From a virus: 58,852 bases of DNA. This document shows positions 43,664-52,345 of this stretch, piece after piece. Every line of letters begins with the position of its first letter. Position 1 is the first letter of the stretch. The stretch spans positions 5,151 to 64,002 of IMG/VR virus record IMGVR_UViG_3300030098_002040; one strand, 5' to 3'. The position numbers and the translations under genes were made by a program. The notes under the pieces were generated by a model that did not search any database, was not told where the DNA came from, and saw only the letters and a program-made list of their open reading frames with translations.

Positions 43664-45193
43664 TTATGACTTAACAAATGCTCCCGGTATTGCACCAAGA
43701 CCAGCAGGAATATTATTTGAGTATGCAATATCAAGAGCAGGAGCTCCATTAAATAGTGCATTTCCATACAGGTCAAGAAGAATACAGCCCGAAGCTGCAT
43801 CTAAAGGAGCACTGTTGTACTCTACTAATGTTAAATCGTCAGTATCAGTTTCATTCATTTCTAATGCACCGCCACCAATAGCATCAACTTCAGCAGTTGC
43901 AGAACCTTTGTACTTGATACCATCAAGGACAACACCTGTGCATTCTGGTTTAAGAATACCAGTACCGCCCATCATAGAAGCAACAGTAAAGGTAGTATTT
44001 CTACGAACATCATCTACTGTATCAACTTTAAGACCTTGTAGTCTAATAGAAGCAATAGATGAAGCTGTAAACATAAGTGCTTTAATACCAGCTTCAAGAC
44101 CTTGAACATTGTACTTGTCTTCACCAATAACTGGTACAAGATTAGTATCAGGTGATGCCCCAGGATTTGTAGCAGCAACAGTTGCATAGTTTGCAACAGG
44201 TAAGTGGTTGCTCTTAACAATAGTAACACCCATGTAAACTAGAGTATCACCTAGTCCAAACATACCTTGAGATAAACCAGCACCTAAGCCACCCATGTCT
44301 TCAGTTCCACCGAAGAAAGGTCTACGACCGCCATCATCAAGATCGCCGGTTGCACGAGCGACACCAAGAGCACGGATATCTTGGAAAGTTCTTGGTTCAA
44401 CTACTAAGAAGTATGGTTCTTCAGGAATGTTAGCTTCTTGTTGACGTACTAAGAAGTCTTCCACATATTGAAGAAGTTCTAAAGCAGCTGTAGTTCTATT
44501 TGCAGCAGATGCAGTGCCACTTCCTAAGTATTGGAAGTTGTCACGAGTTCTAGCAAATCCAAACTGGTGTCTTGGTTGCATGCCTCGTGTACTAGCTACA
44601 CCCGCAGTAACAGTTCCCCATTTAGTTGAAGCGGAACCTGTACTGCCTCCGTCTGCTTCGTCAAAAGCTAAACAAAGTGTAGTAATAGCACTTTTTTCAA
44701 GCTCAATACTGTTACATACAGCACGAGCTACGAAAGATGCAAGTTGTCTATCACGAGTAGAAGCAAGACGCAAACCAGCTTGACGTGCAAGCTCTGCTCT
44801 GTATTCCCACTGTGATACCATTTGGTCAATGTTGTCTAGCTCAAAGTGAGCAGCCATTGGACGCTTGTCCAAAGTAACAACAAATGAATCTGAAATTGGT
44901 GAGTTGCCGTCTTTATCGCTACCACCACCAAGCTCTTCACCCGCAGACCAGACAGCGTTAAGACCTACTGTACCAGTGATTGGGAACTCCATTTGCATGC
45001 CACTTGCAATGGATCTACTTGTAACCATTGACTCAAACATATTATATTCGTCATACGCATTGATGACTTCACCCGACCATATCGGGAGCCACAAACGACC
45101 CGGAGCACCCGGAGTTGTAGCAGTATGGAGTGAAGTATCTGCTCGATACCCGATATCTCCATGAAGCAAAATTTGATCTGAACTAAATGCCAT
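43664..45193 (-). CDS. Major capsid protein (T7 gp10-like), 509 aa
   Basis: I start at 45193 (MAFSSDQILLHGDIGYRADT), where AGGAG lies seven bases upstream; an ATG two codons earlier is too close. N-terminal features of podovirus HK97-fold capsids are visible: a LWLPIWSGEVINAYDEYNMF segment followed by FPITGTVGLNAVW. Then come GWxxRAELARQAG-like helix text (WEYRAELARQAGLRLASTRD) and a C-terminal region rich in Gly and Ala. It is longer than T7 gp10A (345 aa). Neighbours are scaffold upstream and a terminator downstream. Base composition is less AT-rich, fitting high expression. Confidence 0.92.
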   Translation of the reverse strand: MAFSSDQILLHGDIGYRADTSLHTATTPGAPGRLWLPIWSGEVINAYDEYNMFESMVTSRSIASGMQMEFPITGTVGLNAVWSAGEELGGGSDKDGNSPISDSFVVTLDKRPMAAHFELDNIDQMVSQWEYRAELARQAGLRLASTRDRQLASFVARAVCNSIELEKSAITTLCLAFDEADGGSTGSASTKWGTVTAGVASTRGMQPRHQFGFARTRDNFQYLGSGTASAANRTTAALELLQYVEDFLVRQQEANIPEEPYFLVVEPRTFQDIRALGVARATGDLDDGGRRPFFGGTEDMGGLGAGLSQGMFGLGDTLVYMGVTIVKSNHLPVANYATVAATNPGASPDTNLVPVIGEDKYNVQGLEAGIKALMFTASSIASIRLQGLKVDTVDDVRRNTTFTVASMMGGTGILKPECTGVVLDGIKYKGSATAEVDAIGGGALEMNETDTDDLTLVEYNSAPLDAASGCILLDLYGNALFNGAPALDIAYSNNIPAGLGAIPGAFVKS

Positions 45194-45344
45194 GATCAAT
45201 CTCCTTTTATCATATATTATAAATTAAATAAAAAAAATTAAAAACAATATACGACATCTATCTTAGAATTATTCTTTCGAGTTCTTTGATAAAAGGAAAC
45301 CATTCAATATCCCCTAAGAATATTTATTGTTTCAAACGCATTAA
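45194..45344 (-). promoter_or_regulatory. Intergenic gap before capsid gene, possible late promoter
   Basis: About 150 AT-rich bases between scaffold and capsid genes, one of the few real gaps in the structural block. It holds TTAGGGGATATTGAATGG near 45300-45325 and a T-rich tract, but no sigma70 hexamer pair. The gap size and its position before the most expressed gene make a phage-polymerase promoter plausible. I cannot define a shared motif. Confidence 0.3.
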
Positions 45345-46328
45345 TTAAAAGTGACCCTGTATAATTCCTTGAGAAACATTAACTCTTTGTTGTACAGCTT
45401 CTCGGAATCGAGGATCAACTTTGTATCTTGGGTTTCTCATATCTGCTATCATCTCTTGTTGACTTGCATACCCTACAATTTGTTTAGCTTTAGCCTCGCT
45501 CGCTTGTCTCCTGTTTGGAGTAGGTGATGGCTCTTGTTGCCTCATACTAGAAGCAGCTTGATTGTAGCGTTGTTGTAGCCCCATAAGAGTGGTAGCATAA
45601 CTAGGAGAGCGAAGCTGTGAATTAATAGCATCACGCTCCGCTGGCTCAAGATTATCTCTTGCCCAGCCTAAAATATTATTGAGGTTTTCTTCACCTCCAA
45701 CGTGACCCGCAGCAGTACGGAAAGCTTCTTTACTAGCTGCTTGTCTTCCATAAACAAAATGATCAATTACTTCGTCAGTAACACCCATCTTTGCTTTGAT
45801 TTCATTTCTACTCTCTGGAGTCAATGCTCCATTCGATTCAATTTCTTCTCCCCATCTGTTCCATTCGTTTACAGTAACTTTATCTAAAGAAGTTTCTGTT
45901 TGCACTGGTTCTGGTGGAGCATCAATTTGCAACTGCTCGCCTTTTTGTGGCTCAGCTACAGGTGTTTCCACGGCAGGTTTATTTGCATTAGGATCATAGT
46001 TTGGATTTGCTATTCCATTTTCATTATATTGAGTCTTAAGCTCTGCAATTTCTTGACGAGCTTGAGTATAATTTTTCTGTGCTTCAAACAAACTATTAAA
46101 CCATGCATCCGCTGTTTTAAAATTAGCGGGTATTTCCTTACCCTGATCTCTAACATGCGAGAGGAATGCCTTTTTCTCATGATTATATTGTGCAACATCT
46201 TCTTGAGGAATGCTTTCTGGTATTCCACTCTGAGATTGTTCCGGTGTAGATTGTTCCGCAACCAATTGTTCCGTTGGAGTTGGTTGTTCTGGAGTCTGTG
46301 GAGTCTCATTACTTTGCTGATCAGTCAT
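45345..46328 (-). CDS. Capsid scaffolding protein (T7 gp9-like), 327 aa
   Basis: Acidic, Glu/Gln/Pro-rich N-terminus (MTDQQSNETPQTPEQPTPTE), a middle helix (YTQARQEIAELKTQ), then the conserved-looking core WGEEIESNGALTPESRNEIK and WARDNLEPAERDAINSQL. The C-terminus is a basic helix. Length (327) and position directly before the capsid gene match T7 gp9 (307 aa). Scaffolds of this family share the LTPE...I..K.G motif. GGAGAAATAG precedes the ATG. Confidence 0.88.
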   Translation of the reverse strand: MTDQQSNETPQTPEQPTPTEQLVAEQSTPEQSQSGIPESIPQEDVAQYNHEKKAFLSHVRDQGKEIPANFKTADAWFNSLFEAQKNYTQARQEIAELKTQYNENGIANPNYDPNANKPAVETPVAEPQKGEQLQIDAPPEPVQTETSLDKVTVNEWNRWGEEIESNGALTPESRNEIKAKMGVTDEVIDHFVYGRQAASKEAFRTAAGHVGGEENLNNILGWARDNLEPAERDAINSQLRSPSYATTLMGLQQRYNQAASSMRQQEPSPTPNRRQASEAKAKQIVGYASQQEMIADMRNPRYKVDPRFREAVQQRVNVSQGIIQGHF

Positions 46329-46341
46329 CTATTTCTCCTGT

Positions 46342-46779
46342 TTATCTGGCAGACGCACTGCCAAAATAAAATCCTATAATTGCAAGCAATGCTTGCCTGT
46401 TTTCTTCTGCAAAGAGATATCCATTAATCTCTTTAAATACAGTTTTTTCTTCGCCTCCGAAAAGACCGAATAAAATTTCACCTGATTTTTCTTTTACTTC
46501 AACAACAATAGGTAAGTCAAACATTGGAGCTAAGAATGGAGCATACATACAAGCAAATAAAACTGAAAGAACTATAATCCTTCTAGTTAATTTACCTGCA
46601 TCAATGCCAACTCTTTTAGCTGCACTATTCGCAGTATCATCTGAAGCTTTTTGAGCTTGCAATGCCAGCTTCATTCTTTCCTGCTCGTTTTTTCTTTTCT
46701 CAGCTTGTTGTTTAAAAATAAATCCAACAGCTGAACTACCTAACATTGTTAAAACATCAGGGGTTAACATATCAAACAT
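46342..46779 (-). CDS. Holin-like multi-span membrane protein, 145 aa
   Basis: Three hydrophobic segments: 11-21 (LGSSAVGFIF), 65-88 (RRIIVLSVLFACMYAPFLAPMF) and 127-142 (ALLAIIGFYFGSASA). A charged Gln/Lys helix links the first two. This layout, with PFLAPxF and a final IIGFYFG, resembles the three-span holin family found in marine phages and gene transfer agents. It is located between capsid assembly genes, far from the lysozyme. Holin assignment is from topology and resemblance. Confidence 0.6.
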   Translation of the reverse strand: MFDMLTPDVLTMLGSSAVGFIFKQQAEKRKNEQERMKLALQAQKASDDTANSAAKRVGIDAGKLTRRIIVLSVLFACMYAPFLAPMFDLPIVVEVKEKSGEILFGLFGGEEKTVFKEINGYLFAEENRQALLAIIGFYFGSASAR

Positions 46780-46781
46780 CG

Positions 46782-46994
46782 TCAGTTCTCCTCATCAACA
46801 TCTGGTTTAATGGGGAGATGATCTCTTGGATGATGATTAGGAAGATTAGTATAGATCTTTAAGTTAACAGGCGTACCCATTTCTTTTTCTATTTTCCACA
46901 TATAATAATTTTCAGCTGTGGTAAATATAAGCATAGTTAATAAACTACCAGAAAAGATTCCTGCAAAAAAAGATATAAACTTTTTCTTAATCAT
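46782..46994 (-). CDS. Single-span membrane protein, 70 aa
   Basis: Basic start (MIKKK) then one membrane segment (residues 6-27), followed by a polar 43-residue tail rich in His, Pro and Asp (LPNHHPRDHLPIKPDVDEEN). The layout would fit an N-in/C-out inner-membrane protein such as an inner spanin, but there is no coiled coil. It is coupled by ATGA to the preceding 33-aa frame. Confidence 0.6.
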   Translation of the reverse strand: MIKKKFISFFAGIFSGSLLTMLIFTTAENYYMWKIEKEMGTPVNLKIYTNLPNHHPRDHLPIKPDVDEEN

Positions 46995-47092
46995 TTTTTA
47001 TCCCCTTTAGATTTTGTGGTGAATACCTTGGCAACCTTACGCAAGATGCTGCCTTTTTGTTTATCTTTATCTTTACTACAATTACATCCCAT
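46991..47092 (-). CDS. Tiny basic protein, 33 aa
   Basis: Encodes MGCNCSKDKDKQKGSILRKV and a Lys-rich end, with stop-start overlap to the next gene. It fills the gap exactly between two coupled genes, which supports its being translated. Two N-terminal cysteines are present. Function unknown. Confidence 0.45.
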   Translation of the reverse strand: MGCNCSKDKDKQKGSILRKVAKVFTTKSKGDKK

Positions 47093-47093
47093 A

Positions 47094-47423
47094 TTAATAA
47101 CTCGGTCTGTTTATGTCTACAGGTGTATGTCGTTTTGGTTTTCTGTTCAAAGATTTAAAAACAGAACTTATTTTTCTACCCGCAGCAGATATTTTTCTAT
47201 TCATTTCTTGAGATCTTTTATAATACCTTGCTTTACCGGGAACAGATGTCTGTGCATCAGACCATCCTTTCCATACTTTTTTGTCATCTACTTTAGGTTT
47301 AGGTCCGTACCCACTAGTATTACTAGTAGTAGCTTTCTTTGTAGCTTTTTTTACATTTGCTTTTCTTTTTTTCTTAGGAGGTCTCCCCACTTTTTTACCA
47401 TATGTTCCTTTACCCATTGGCAT
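47094..47423 (-). CDS. Basic protein with AT-hook-like GRPPKKKRK motif, 109 aa
   Basis: Starts MPMGKGTYGKKVGRPPKKKR, then KANVKKATKKAT. The GRP core flanked by Lys/Arg is the minor-groove AT-hook pattern. The C-terminal half is also basic with a helix (RSQEMNRKISAAGRKISSVF). Similar MGKGTYG...GRP proteins are common next to portal or capsid genes in aquatic podoviruses. Likely binds DNA during packaging or in the head; this is inference. Confidence 0.65.
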   Translation of the reverse strand: MPMGKGTYGKKVGRPPKKKRKANVKKATKKATTSNTSGYGPKPKVDDKKVWKGWSDAQTSVPGKARYYKRSQEMNRKISAAGRKISSVFKSLNRKPKRHTPVDINRPSY

Positions 47424-47434
47424 AATTATACTCC

Positions 47435-49033
47435 TTAATTAATTAACTCTTGTGCTTGTTGAGCAACTTGCCCAATATTAGTACCACCTGTTTGGTCTTG
47501 AATATCTTGTTGAGCTGCTGCTTGAGCAATATTACCTACTGCTGCTCCACCTTGTGAAGCTAGTTGCTGTAACATTTGTTGTTGCATTTGCTCTTGTTGC
47601 ATAGCTTGTTGTGCCTTAGCTACTTCTTCTTCAGATTTAATCCAATTATCTGGATTAAACCCTAGAGTACTAACTAAAGCTTGACCAAAGGCATCCCATT
47701 TAAAAGTAGCAATTGATTCTGGAGGAAGGTTACGAACCATTTCTCCCAATTGCATTAACTTCATAAGATCTGATTCTCTATTTAAAGCTTGTAACCCAGT
47801 AACAATTTCTACATCTAAGTTTCCTTCAGTTGTAAAGAATTGTTGATACAATCTTTTATCAATAGAACCATCATCAACCATAAGATAAACAGTTCTATTT
47901 AATATAGGTATAAATAAATCTCTAGCGATAGCACTAAATGCACCGCCTAAAATATTTTCTAATTCTTGTCCTATTTTTTTAACGGCTGTAGCTGTTACAC
48001 GATCTCCCGAAGGGATTGAAGCTGAGTCTAAAAGAAAAGCTTGTCCAATTTCTCTTCTCATTTTTTCAACAGCAGCGGAAACAGCTTGTATTTGTGGACT
48101 CATAGTGGCTGCTGGACTAATAGCTTCAATGTCTTCTCTTCTAGCTGCAATCCATTGACCATTAGGAGCAACTCCTACATCATCAATATCAGTAATTCCA
48201 GCTGGATCTACTGCCATCCAAAAAGTAGAACTAGCAGCCATTCCTTCAATCATAGATCTTGTATAATTTTCTAAAGTTTCTATATCACCTATTAAATCTT
48301 CACAATGAGATCTAGAATACGGCTCGCCAGCTATAGAATTCCATCTTAATACTGCAAGAGGAAGGACATCATAAGAACCAGACTCTACAATTTCACCGTC
48401 TAATTCTTTTTCTGCTATCCATTTACCTTTTTCATCTTTATATATTCTATTAAACTCTACATCGTAACCAGATCTTGAGTAAGATATTGACCCTGTTGCT
48501 GGTTCTTCAATATCTGCATCTTCTGGTTTAGATACAAATTCTAAATAAATAAGTTCTAATAAATCACCATTCACATCTCGTCTAACAACATAGTGATCAA
48601 GACGAATATTTCTAAAAGTATAATCATCTTCTTGAATAATTAAAACATCTCCAACAATAATTAAATGTTGAAGAGCTTGAAATAATACTTCTCTCATATT
48701 CTGACTTGTTAGTTTTTTATAAACTTGGTAACTTAAATTATTAAGATAAACTTGTGTTTCACTAGAAGGTTCTTGTCCCCCTTTAAGATTAAATCTAAAG
48801 AAAGGAGAATCATCTAAAGGTAAAAGAGCGTGTAAAATACGAGAAGACATAGCAGTTACGCCACGAGCAGAGACAGAAGAAAATGGTTTATTTAAAGAAG
48901 TATCGTCAGTATAACCTTCTGGAGGAAATATAGATGGAATAGTTAGCCAAGAACAATGCCTTGCTCTTTCTAATTTTGCATAACGAAAGCCATCTAACTT
49001 ATGAAATCTTTCTGCTATAGTTTTCTCTTTCAT
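47435..49033 (-). CDS. Portal / head-tail connector (T7 gp8-like), 532 aa
   Basis: The N-terminus has LERARHCSWLTIPSIFPPEG and a following PFSSVSARGVTAMSSRILHA, matching the T7 gp8 segment YTIPSLFP...AVGARGLNNLASKL. Further matches are LFQALQHLIIVGDVL-like text, LRWNSIAGEPYSRSHCEDL and a VTATAVKKIGQELENILGG helix. The C-terminus is Gln/Ala-rich, as in gp8. Length 532 against 536 in T7. The dodecameric portal is where TerL docks. It lies upstream of scaffold and capsid with five small genes between. Confidence 0.94.
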   Translation of the reverse strand: MKEKTIAERFHKLDGFRYAKLERARHCSWLTIPSIFPPEGYTDDTSLNKPFSSVSARGVTAMSSRILHALLPLDDSPFFRFNLKGGQEPSSETQVYLNNLSYQVYKKLTSQNMREVLFQALQHLIIVGDVLIIQEDDYTFRNIRLDHYVVRRDVNGDLLELIYLEFVSKPEDADIEEPATGSISYSRSGYDVEFNRIYKDEKGKWIAEKELDGEIVESGSYDVLPLAVLRWNSIAGEPYSRSHCEDLIGDIETLENYTRSMIEGMAASSTFWMAVDPAGITDIDDVGVAPNGQWIAARREDIEAISPAATMSPQIQAVSAAVEKMRREIGQAFLLDSASIPSGDRVTATAVKKIGQELENILGGAFSAIARDLFIPILNRTVYLMVDDGSIDKRLYQQFFTTEGNLDVEIVTGLQALNRESDLMKLMQLGEMVRNLPPESIATFKWDAFGQALVSTLGFNPDNWIKSEEEVAKAQQAMQQEQMQQQMLQQLASQGGAAVGNIAQAAAQQDIQDQTGGTNIGQVAQQAQELIN

Positions 49034-49037
49034 TTAA

Positions 49038-49352
49038 TTACTCCGGTCTAGGAATTTGAATAGAATCTGGTCTATCTCTATAAATTGATTCTGCTGCTCG
49101 TGTTCCAACATTTCGTTGGGCAGCAACTTCTTCTTGAACAGCTCCTTCTTGTGCTTCAATTTCAGCTTTCTTTCTTTTAGCTTCTTCTTCTGCGGATTTA
49201 ATTCTAGCTAACCTTGCTGCTTCTCTTTGAGCTTCTCTTTCGTCAGCTTTTTCTTGCATCAACATAGTATTTTGTTGCATTCTTTCAAACTGACGTTGTT
49301 GCATTTGTTCCATAGCTCCGTAATCTGTTTTTGGTGCTTTGCCTCCACCCAT
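49038..49352 (-). CDS. Coiled-coil protein beside portal, 104 aa
   Basis: Starts MGGGKAPKTDYGAMEQMQQR, then about 60 residues of charged Gln/Glu/Ala/Arg helix (KADEREAQREAARLARIKSA). The tail is Pro-rich. The position just before the portal and Gly-rich start recall T7 gp7.3-type assembly proteins, but similarity is only in layout. A head or tail assembly chaperone is plausible. Confidence 0.6.
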   Translation of the reverse strand: MGGGKAPKTDYGAMEQMQQRQFERMQQNTMLMQEKADEREAQREAARLARIKSAEEEAKRKKAEIEAQEGAVQEEVAAQRNVGTRAAESIYRDRPDSIQIPRPE

Positions 49353-49353
49353 T

Positions 49354-49671
49354 TTATTTTACCTCCCTTTTACTTGTTGTTTTCTTATGGACTTTAGTTT
49401 GTTTATTACGTCCCGTTGTCCCCCTCGAAACGCCCACTCCTCCCTTGTCGTCAGGTTGCTGTACTCCATCGGTGGATACAGTAGATCCAGTTCCTTTATT
49501 ACTTGATCTTCTATCAAGGGCATCCGTTCTTTCAGAGATTTTTTGGACATTTTGTTCTAGCCTTTCTATTTTATTAGTTAGTTCTTGTATTATCCCCATT
49601 AAATGTTTTTCAGTTTGTGATAAAGCTCGACCAGCCCCATACATACTTCTTATAAATGCTTGTGTATTCAT
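49354..49671 (-). CDS. Coiled-coil then low-complexity protein, 105 aa
   Basis: Residues 1-55 are a good coiled coil (HLMGIIQELTNKIERLEQNV). Residues 56-105 are Gly/Thr/Lys-rich and low complexity, exactly where a second reading frame (49359-49550) encodes a better-formed protein. The start overlaps the reductase stop by ATGA and has GGAG upstream. The C-terminal half may be shaped by the overlapping gene. Function unknown. Confidence 0.6.
   Translation of the reverse strand: MNTQAFIRSMYGAGRALSQTEKHLMGIIQELTNKIERLEQNVQKISERTDALDRRSSNKGTGSTVSTDGVQQPDDKGGVGVSRGTTGRNKQTKVHKKTTSKREVK
49359..49550 (-). CDS. Overprinted small protein, 63 aa
   Basis: Reads in another frame inside the 105-aa gene. 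The sequence MSKKSLKERMPLIEDQVIKE, then LYPPMEYSNLTTREEWAFRGGQRDVINKLK, has normal composition and a plausible helix-loop-helix. The W-A-F-R-G-G-Q-R-D-V-I pattern resembles short podovirus proteins with YRAGQR-type motifs. The ribosome-binding site is weak (AAAGG), so translational coupling may be needed. Confidence 0.55.
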   Translation of the reverse strand: MSKKSLKERMPLIEDQVIKELDLLYPPMEYSNLTTREEWAFRGGQRDVINKLKSIRKQQVKGR

Positions 49672-51605
49672 TTTATATCTCCTGTTAAATCGGTAATCTC
49701 ACAACCACCTGCACTACAAGCAAGCTCTTTGCTATTAGTTGTAGTATCTTCTTTTTCATAATTTTTTAATTGAGTCCAATCAATATCAATTGGTAAATTA
49801 TCTTCCATCTCAAGAAAACTTTTATAATCTTTTATTTCTTCAAATGGAGCTTGATCATATACATGATCTTCTTTTGGTAAGAAAGATATTCCACTTACCC
49901 AATTCCAATTATTCCAAACCCAGTTTCCTATTTCTAAAAACTCCTCATTAGAGTAAGAAATAGTTACACTTGGTTTATGATCGCACCAATGTCTTTGATA
50001 TATTAACCAAAGATTTAAATGGTTTAATGCACTAATATCTTTTTGTGTTTTAGAACTCAATGGAGAACTAATAGGAAAAGAAAACACGGTAGTACTATGT
50101 GGTCGCATACAACAATCTTCATGTGGGATACCTTGATCAGACATAAACTGTGTCATTGGATCATTCTTATCCATTCGTACTCTTCTAATATATTGTTTAC
50201 TATATCTTGGATGCATTCCTGAAGATGAGCCAGCTACACAACTAGTAGTTCCACTAGGCTTAACACAAGTAATAGCTGTGCTTTCATTAATACCTAATTT
50301 ATTAGACCATATCTTGTTTATATGTTTAGCACATTTCTTCAAATCAATTAAAGTATTAGGAAGATCAGGATTATTTACATCACTGAAAAATTTATTATCA
50401 TATATTCCAGTAAAAGAAACTCCTAGTAATCTTTCCTCATCACAATTTAATCTCCATTGTTCATCTAAATAAGGAAATCTAGTACAAGCAGATTGAATAG
50501 TTCCAAAAATAGCAGCAGATCTAATTTTACTAGTAATAGATTGAATCGTATCGTCTGATTTAATTACAATCTCTGATAAATTACAAAATTGTTTGTGTCG
50601 AAGAATGATTTCAGAACAAGGATTTGTTCCAAATTTATAATCTGAATCTCGACCAGCTAGTTTTGCTATAGTTTTCATTGATTCTCTATTGCATATACCT
50701 CTTTCTCCTGATTTAGAATTGTACATCTCTGCCCATTCTTCTAAGAAAGTAGAGAAAGATGGTTTATTATTATACACAGCAGAGTTATTAGCTAAAGATC
50801 TATGACCTGCTGATTCCCACCAAGGACCACTCTTAGCTCTTGCCATGCTCTTGTCTTCTAAATCACTAAGAGAAATTAAAGCGGATCGCCTGACAGCACC
50901 TGCTATTACAATCTCTCCAATCATACACACAATATCATGTACTTCTAAGCTAGATAGCTTGCGTCCTTTGGCATTGTGAAATGTATTAGTAACAAACTTA
51001 AACAAACGAATCAAGGGCTCAGGACCCGAAGCTCGTCCTCCAAAAGTTTTAAGTCTTGCTCCTGCGGGTCGAACCTGAACCGTATCCCATGTTGGATGAA
51101 TGCCTTGATACAAATACCAGACCAGCTGTTCTAACGACTCAGCCCACCCTTTTCTAGAATCTTTAACTATAATCTCTATAGTTTCTACTCTTTTAATAAC
51201 ATTTGGTATTTCAGGGAGCTTGGCAATCTCGTCTCTTTCGCAAGAGAATCCCACACCAGTTCCACAACAAAGAATATATAATATTTGTGAAAATATTGAA
51301 GGATCATTTACAGCCACATAACTACAGTTATATAAACAAGTGTCATCTACTTCCGCAGCAGCTCCAGCAGTCATCAATGCCCGCATACTAGGGAATACCT
51401 CACGGTTTAACAAATGTTTCTTAGCATCCTGAAGATCTGGATCTTCTGCGTCTAGGTCAAACCTATTAATAAAATAATTAAAATATCTATTAACACATTC
51501 TTCCCAAGTCTCTCTTCTCTTCTCCTCCTCTAGCCACCTACAGTATTTACTAGTAGCTATGAAGTCTTCAAATAAACGGCTCAATGTTATTCTCCCTTTA
51601 CCCAA
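49668..51605 (-). CDS. Class II (adenosylcobalamin-dependent) ribonucleotide reductase, 645 aa
   Basis: Reduces ribonucleotides for phage DNA synthesis using coenzyme B12 instead of oxygen-dependent subunits. The ten-stranded barrel signatures are visible: TCLYNCSYVAVNDP with the first active-site cysteine, CCGTGVGFSCERD, and NPCSEIIL...FCNLSE. The latter carries the thiyl-radical Cys and catalytic Glu. The C-terminus ends CSAGGC, the shuttle pair typical of the monomeric NrdJ type such as the Lactobacillus enzyme. There is no NrdB partner nearby, as expected for class II. It overlaps the 5'-3' exonuclease gene by 19 bases. Confidence 0.93.
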   Translation of the reverse strand: MGKGRITLSRLFEDFIATSKYCRWLEEEKRRETWEECVNRYFNYFINRFDLDAEDPDLQDAKKHLLNREVFPSMRALMTAGAAAEVDDTCLYNCSYVAVNDPSIFSQILYILCCGTGVGFSCERDEIAKLPEIPNVIKRVETIEIIVKDSRKGWAESLEQLVWYLYQGIHPTWDTVQVRPAGARLKTFGGRASGPEPLIRLFKFVTNTFHNAKGRKLSSLEVHDIVCMIGEIVIAGAVRRSALISLSDLEDKSMARAKSGPWWESAGHRSLANNSAVYNNKPSFSTFLEEWAEMYNSKSGERGICNRESMKTIAKLAGRDSDYKFGTNPCSEIILRHKQFCNLSEIVIKSDDTIQSITSKIRSAAIFGTIQSACTRFPYLDEQWRLNCDEERLLGVSFTGIYDNKFFSDVNNPDLPNTLIDLKKCAKHINKIWSNKLGINESTAITCVKPSGTTSCVAGSSSGMHPRYSKQYIRRVRMDKNDPMTQFMSDQGIPHEDCCMRPHSTTVFSFPISSPLSSKTQKDISALNHLNLWLIYQRHWCDHKPSVTISYSNEEFLEIGNWVWNNWNWVSGISFLPKEDHVYDQAPFEEIKDYKSFLEMEDNLPIDIDWTQLKNYEKEDTTTNSKELACSAGGCEITDLTGDIK

Positions 51606-52345
51606 TTATGTGGTTTCCATAAATTAATACTATTATCTTTCTTGTTATATTCACCATCCCGAAGGATACGAACACACCAAGCCATAGACATAGCAAACTG
51701 ACCTGTAGTCATGTCACCATAATCCTCCGCTGGATTAGGTCGTGTTTCATTATCATATAAATTAAAGATATTCGACACCCATTCACCCTTAGCCCAATCA
51801 TTCAGATACTTTTCTGCCTTCTTAGGACCAACTCTCCAAAGTCCGGGAATGCCGTCTGTAGAATCTCCTGTCATCCATTGTTTAAAAAAGAATCTATCAG
51901 CCTCTTCTTCTTCTATGAATACAGGCTCCTCTTCTTTATCAGGGTTCCAATGCCAACCCGGCACACCTCGTAGATCTTTATCTATAGTAACTGCAATAGC
52001 TGACCCGTTGCTTGCAGCCAATCCCATAAGATCATCTGCTTCTAATTTATTTACAGCTTTACAGTCCGCATTATCATATAATATCTCTACAGAGTAGCCT
52101 AAACAATCTGGTTGTGCAGACCCATCTCTATGTGCCTTGTAACGTGACCAATGCTCACGCCTAAAGTTTTCACTCCTTGGACAAGAAAAAGCAACGATAA
52201 TTTTCTTCACACCATGAGGTGTCCATCGTTTAATATCAAGGCTTAGTCTATCCTCTAATGCATCTATGCCCTCAATATCTGCCCAGAATGAAGCTTTATA
52301 TGCTAATATATCTCCATCTAATACAGCTATCTTAGGCTTCTTCAT
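51587..52345 (-). CDS. 5'-3' exonuclease (FEN/T7 gp6-type), 252 aa
   Basis: A flap-endonuclease-family nuclease, probably removing RNA primers and degrading host DNA. Metal-binding motifs are VLDGDILAY (7-15), KLEADDLMG (near 100), VTIDKDLRGVPG (near 120) and WMTGDSTDGIPGLWRVGPKK with the helix-two-turn-helix. The arch region (SENFRREHWSRYKAHRDG) matches relatives. It lies between the dNMP kinase and the reductase with overlaps on both sides, in the DNA metabolism operon. Confidence 0.9.
   Translation of the reverse strand: MKKPKIAVLDGDILAYKASFWADIEGIDALEDRLSLDIKRWTPHGVKKIIVAFSCPRSENFRREHWSRYKAHRDGSAQPDCLGYSVEILYDNADCKAVNKLEADDLMGLAASNGSAIAVTIDKDLRGVPGWHWNPDKEEEPVFIEEEEADRFFFKQWMTGDSTDGIPGLWRVGPKKAEKYLNDWAKGEWVSNIFNLYDNETRPNPAEDYGDMTTGQFAMSMAWCVRILRDGEYNKKDNSINLWKPHNWVKGE

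Noticed and set aside
46991-47092. MGCNCS start resembling a eukaryotic dual-acylation signal
   Set aside because: Bacteria lack the relevant N-myristoylation; the resemblance is likely chance in a short basic protein.
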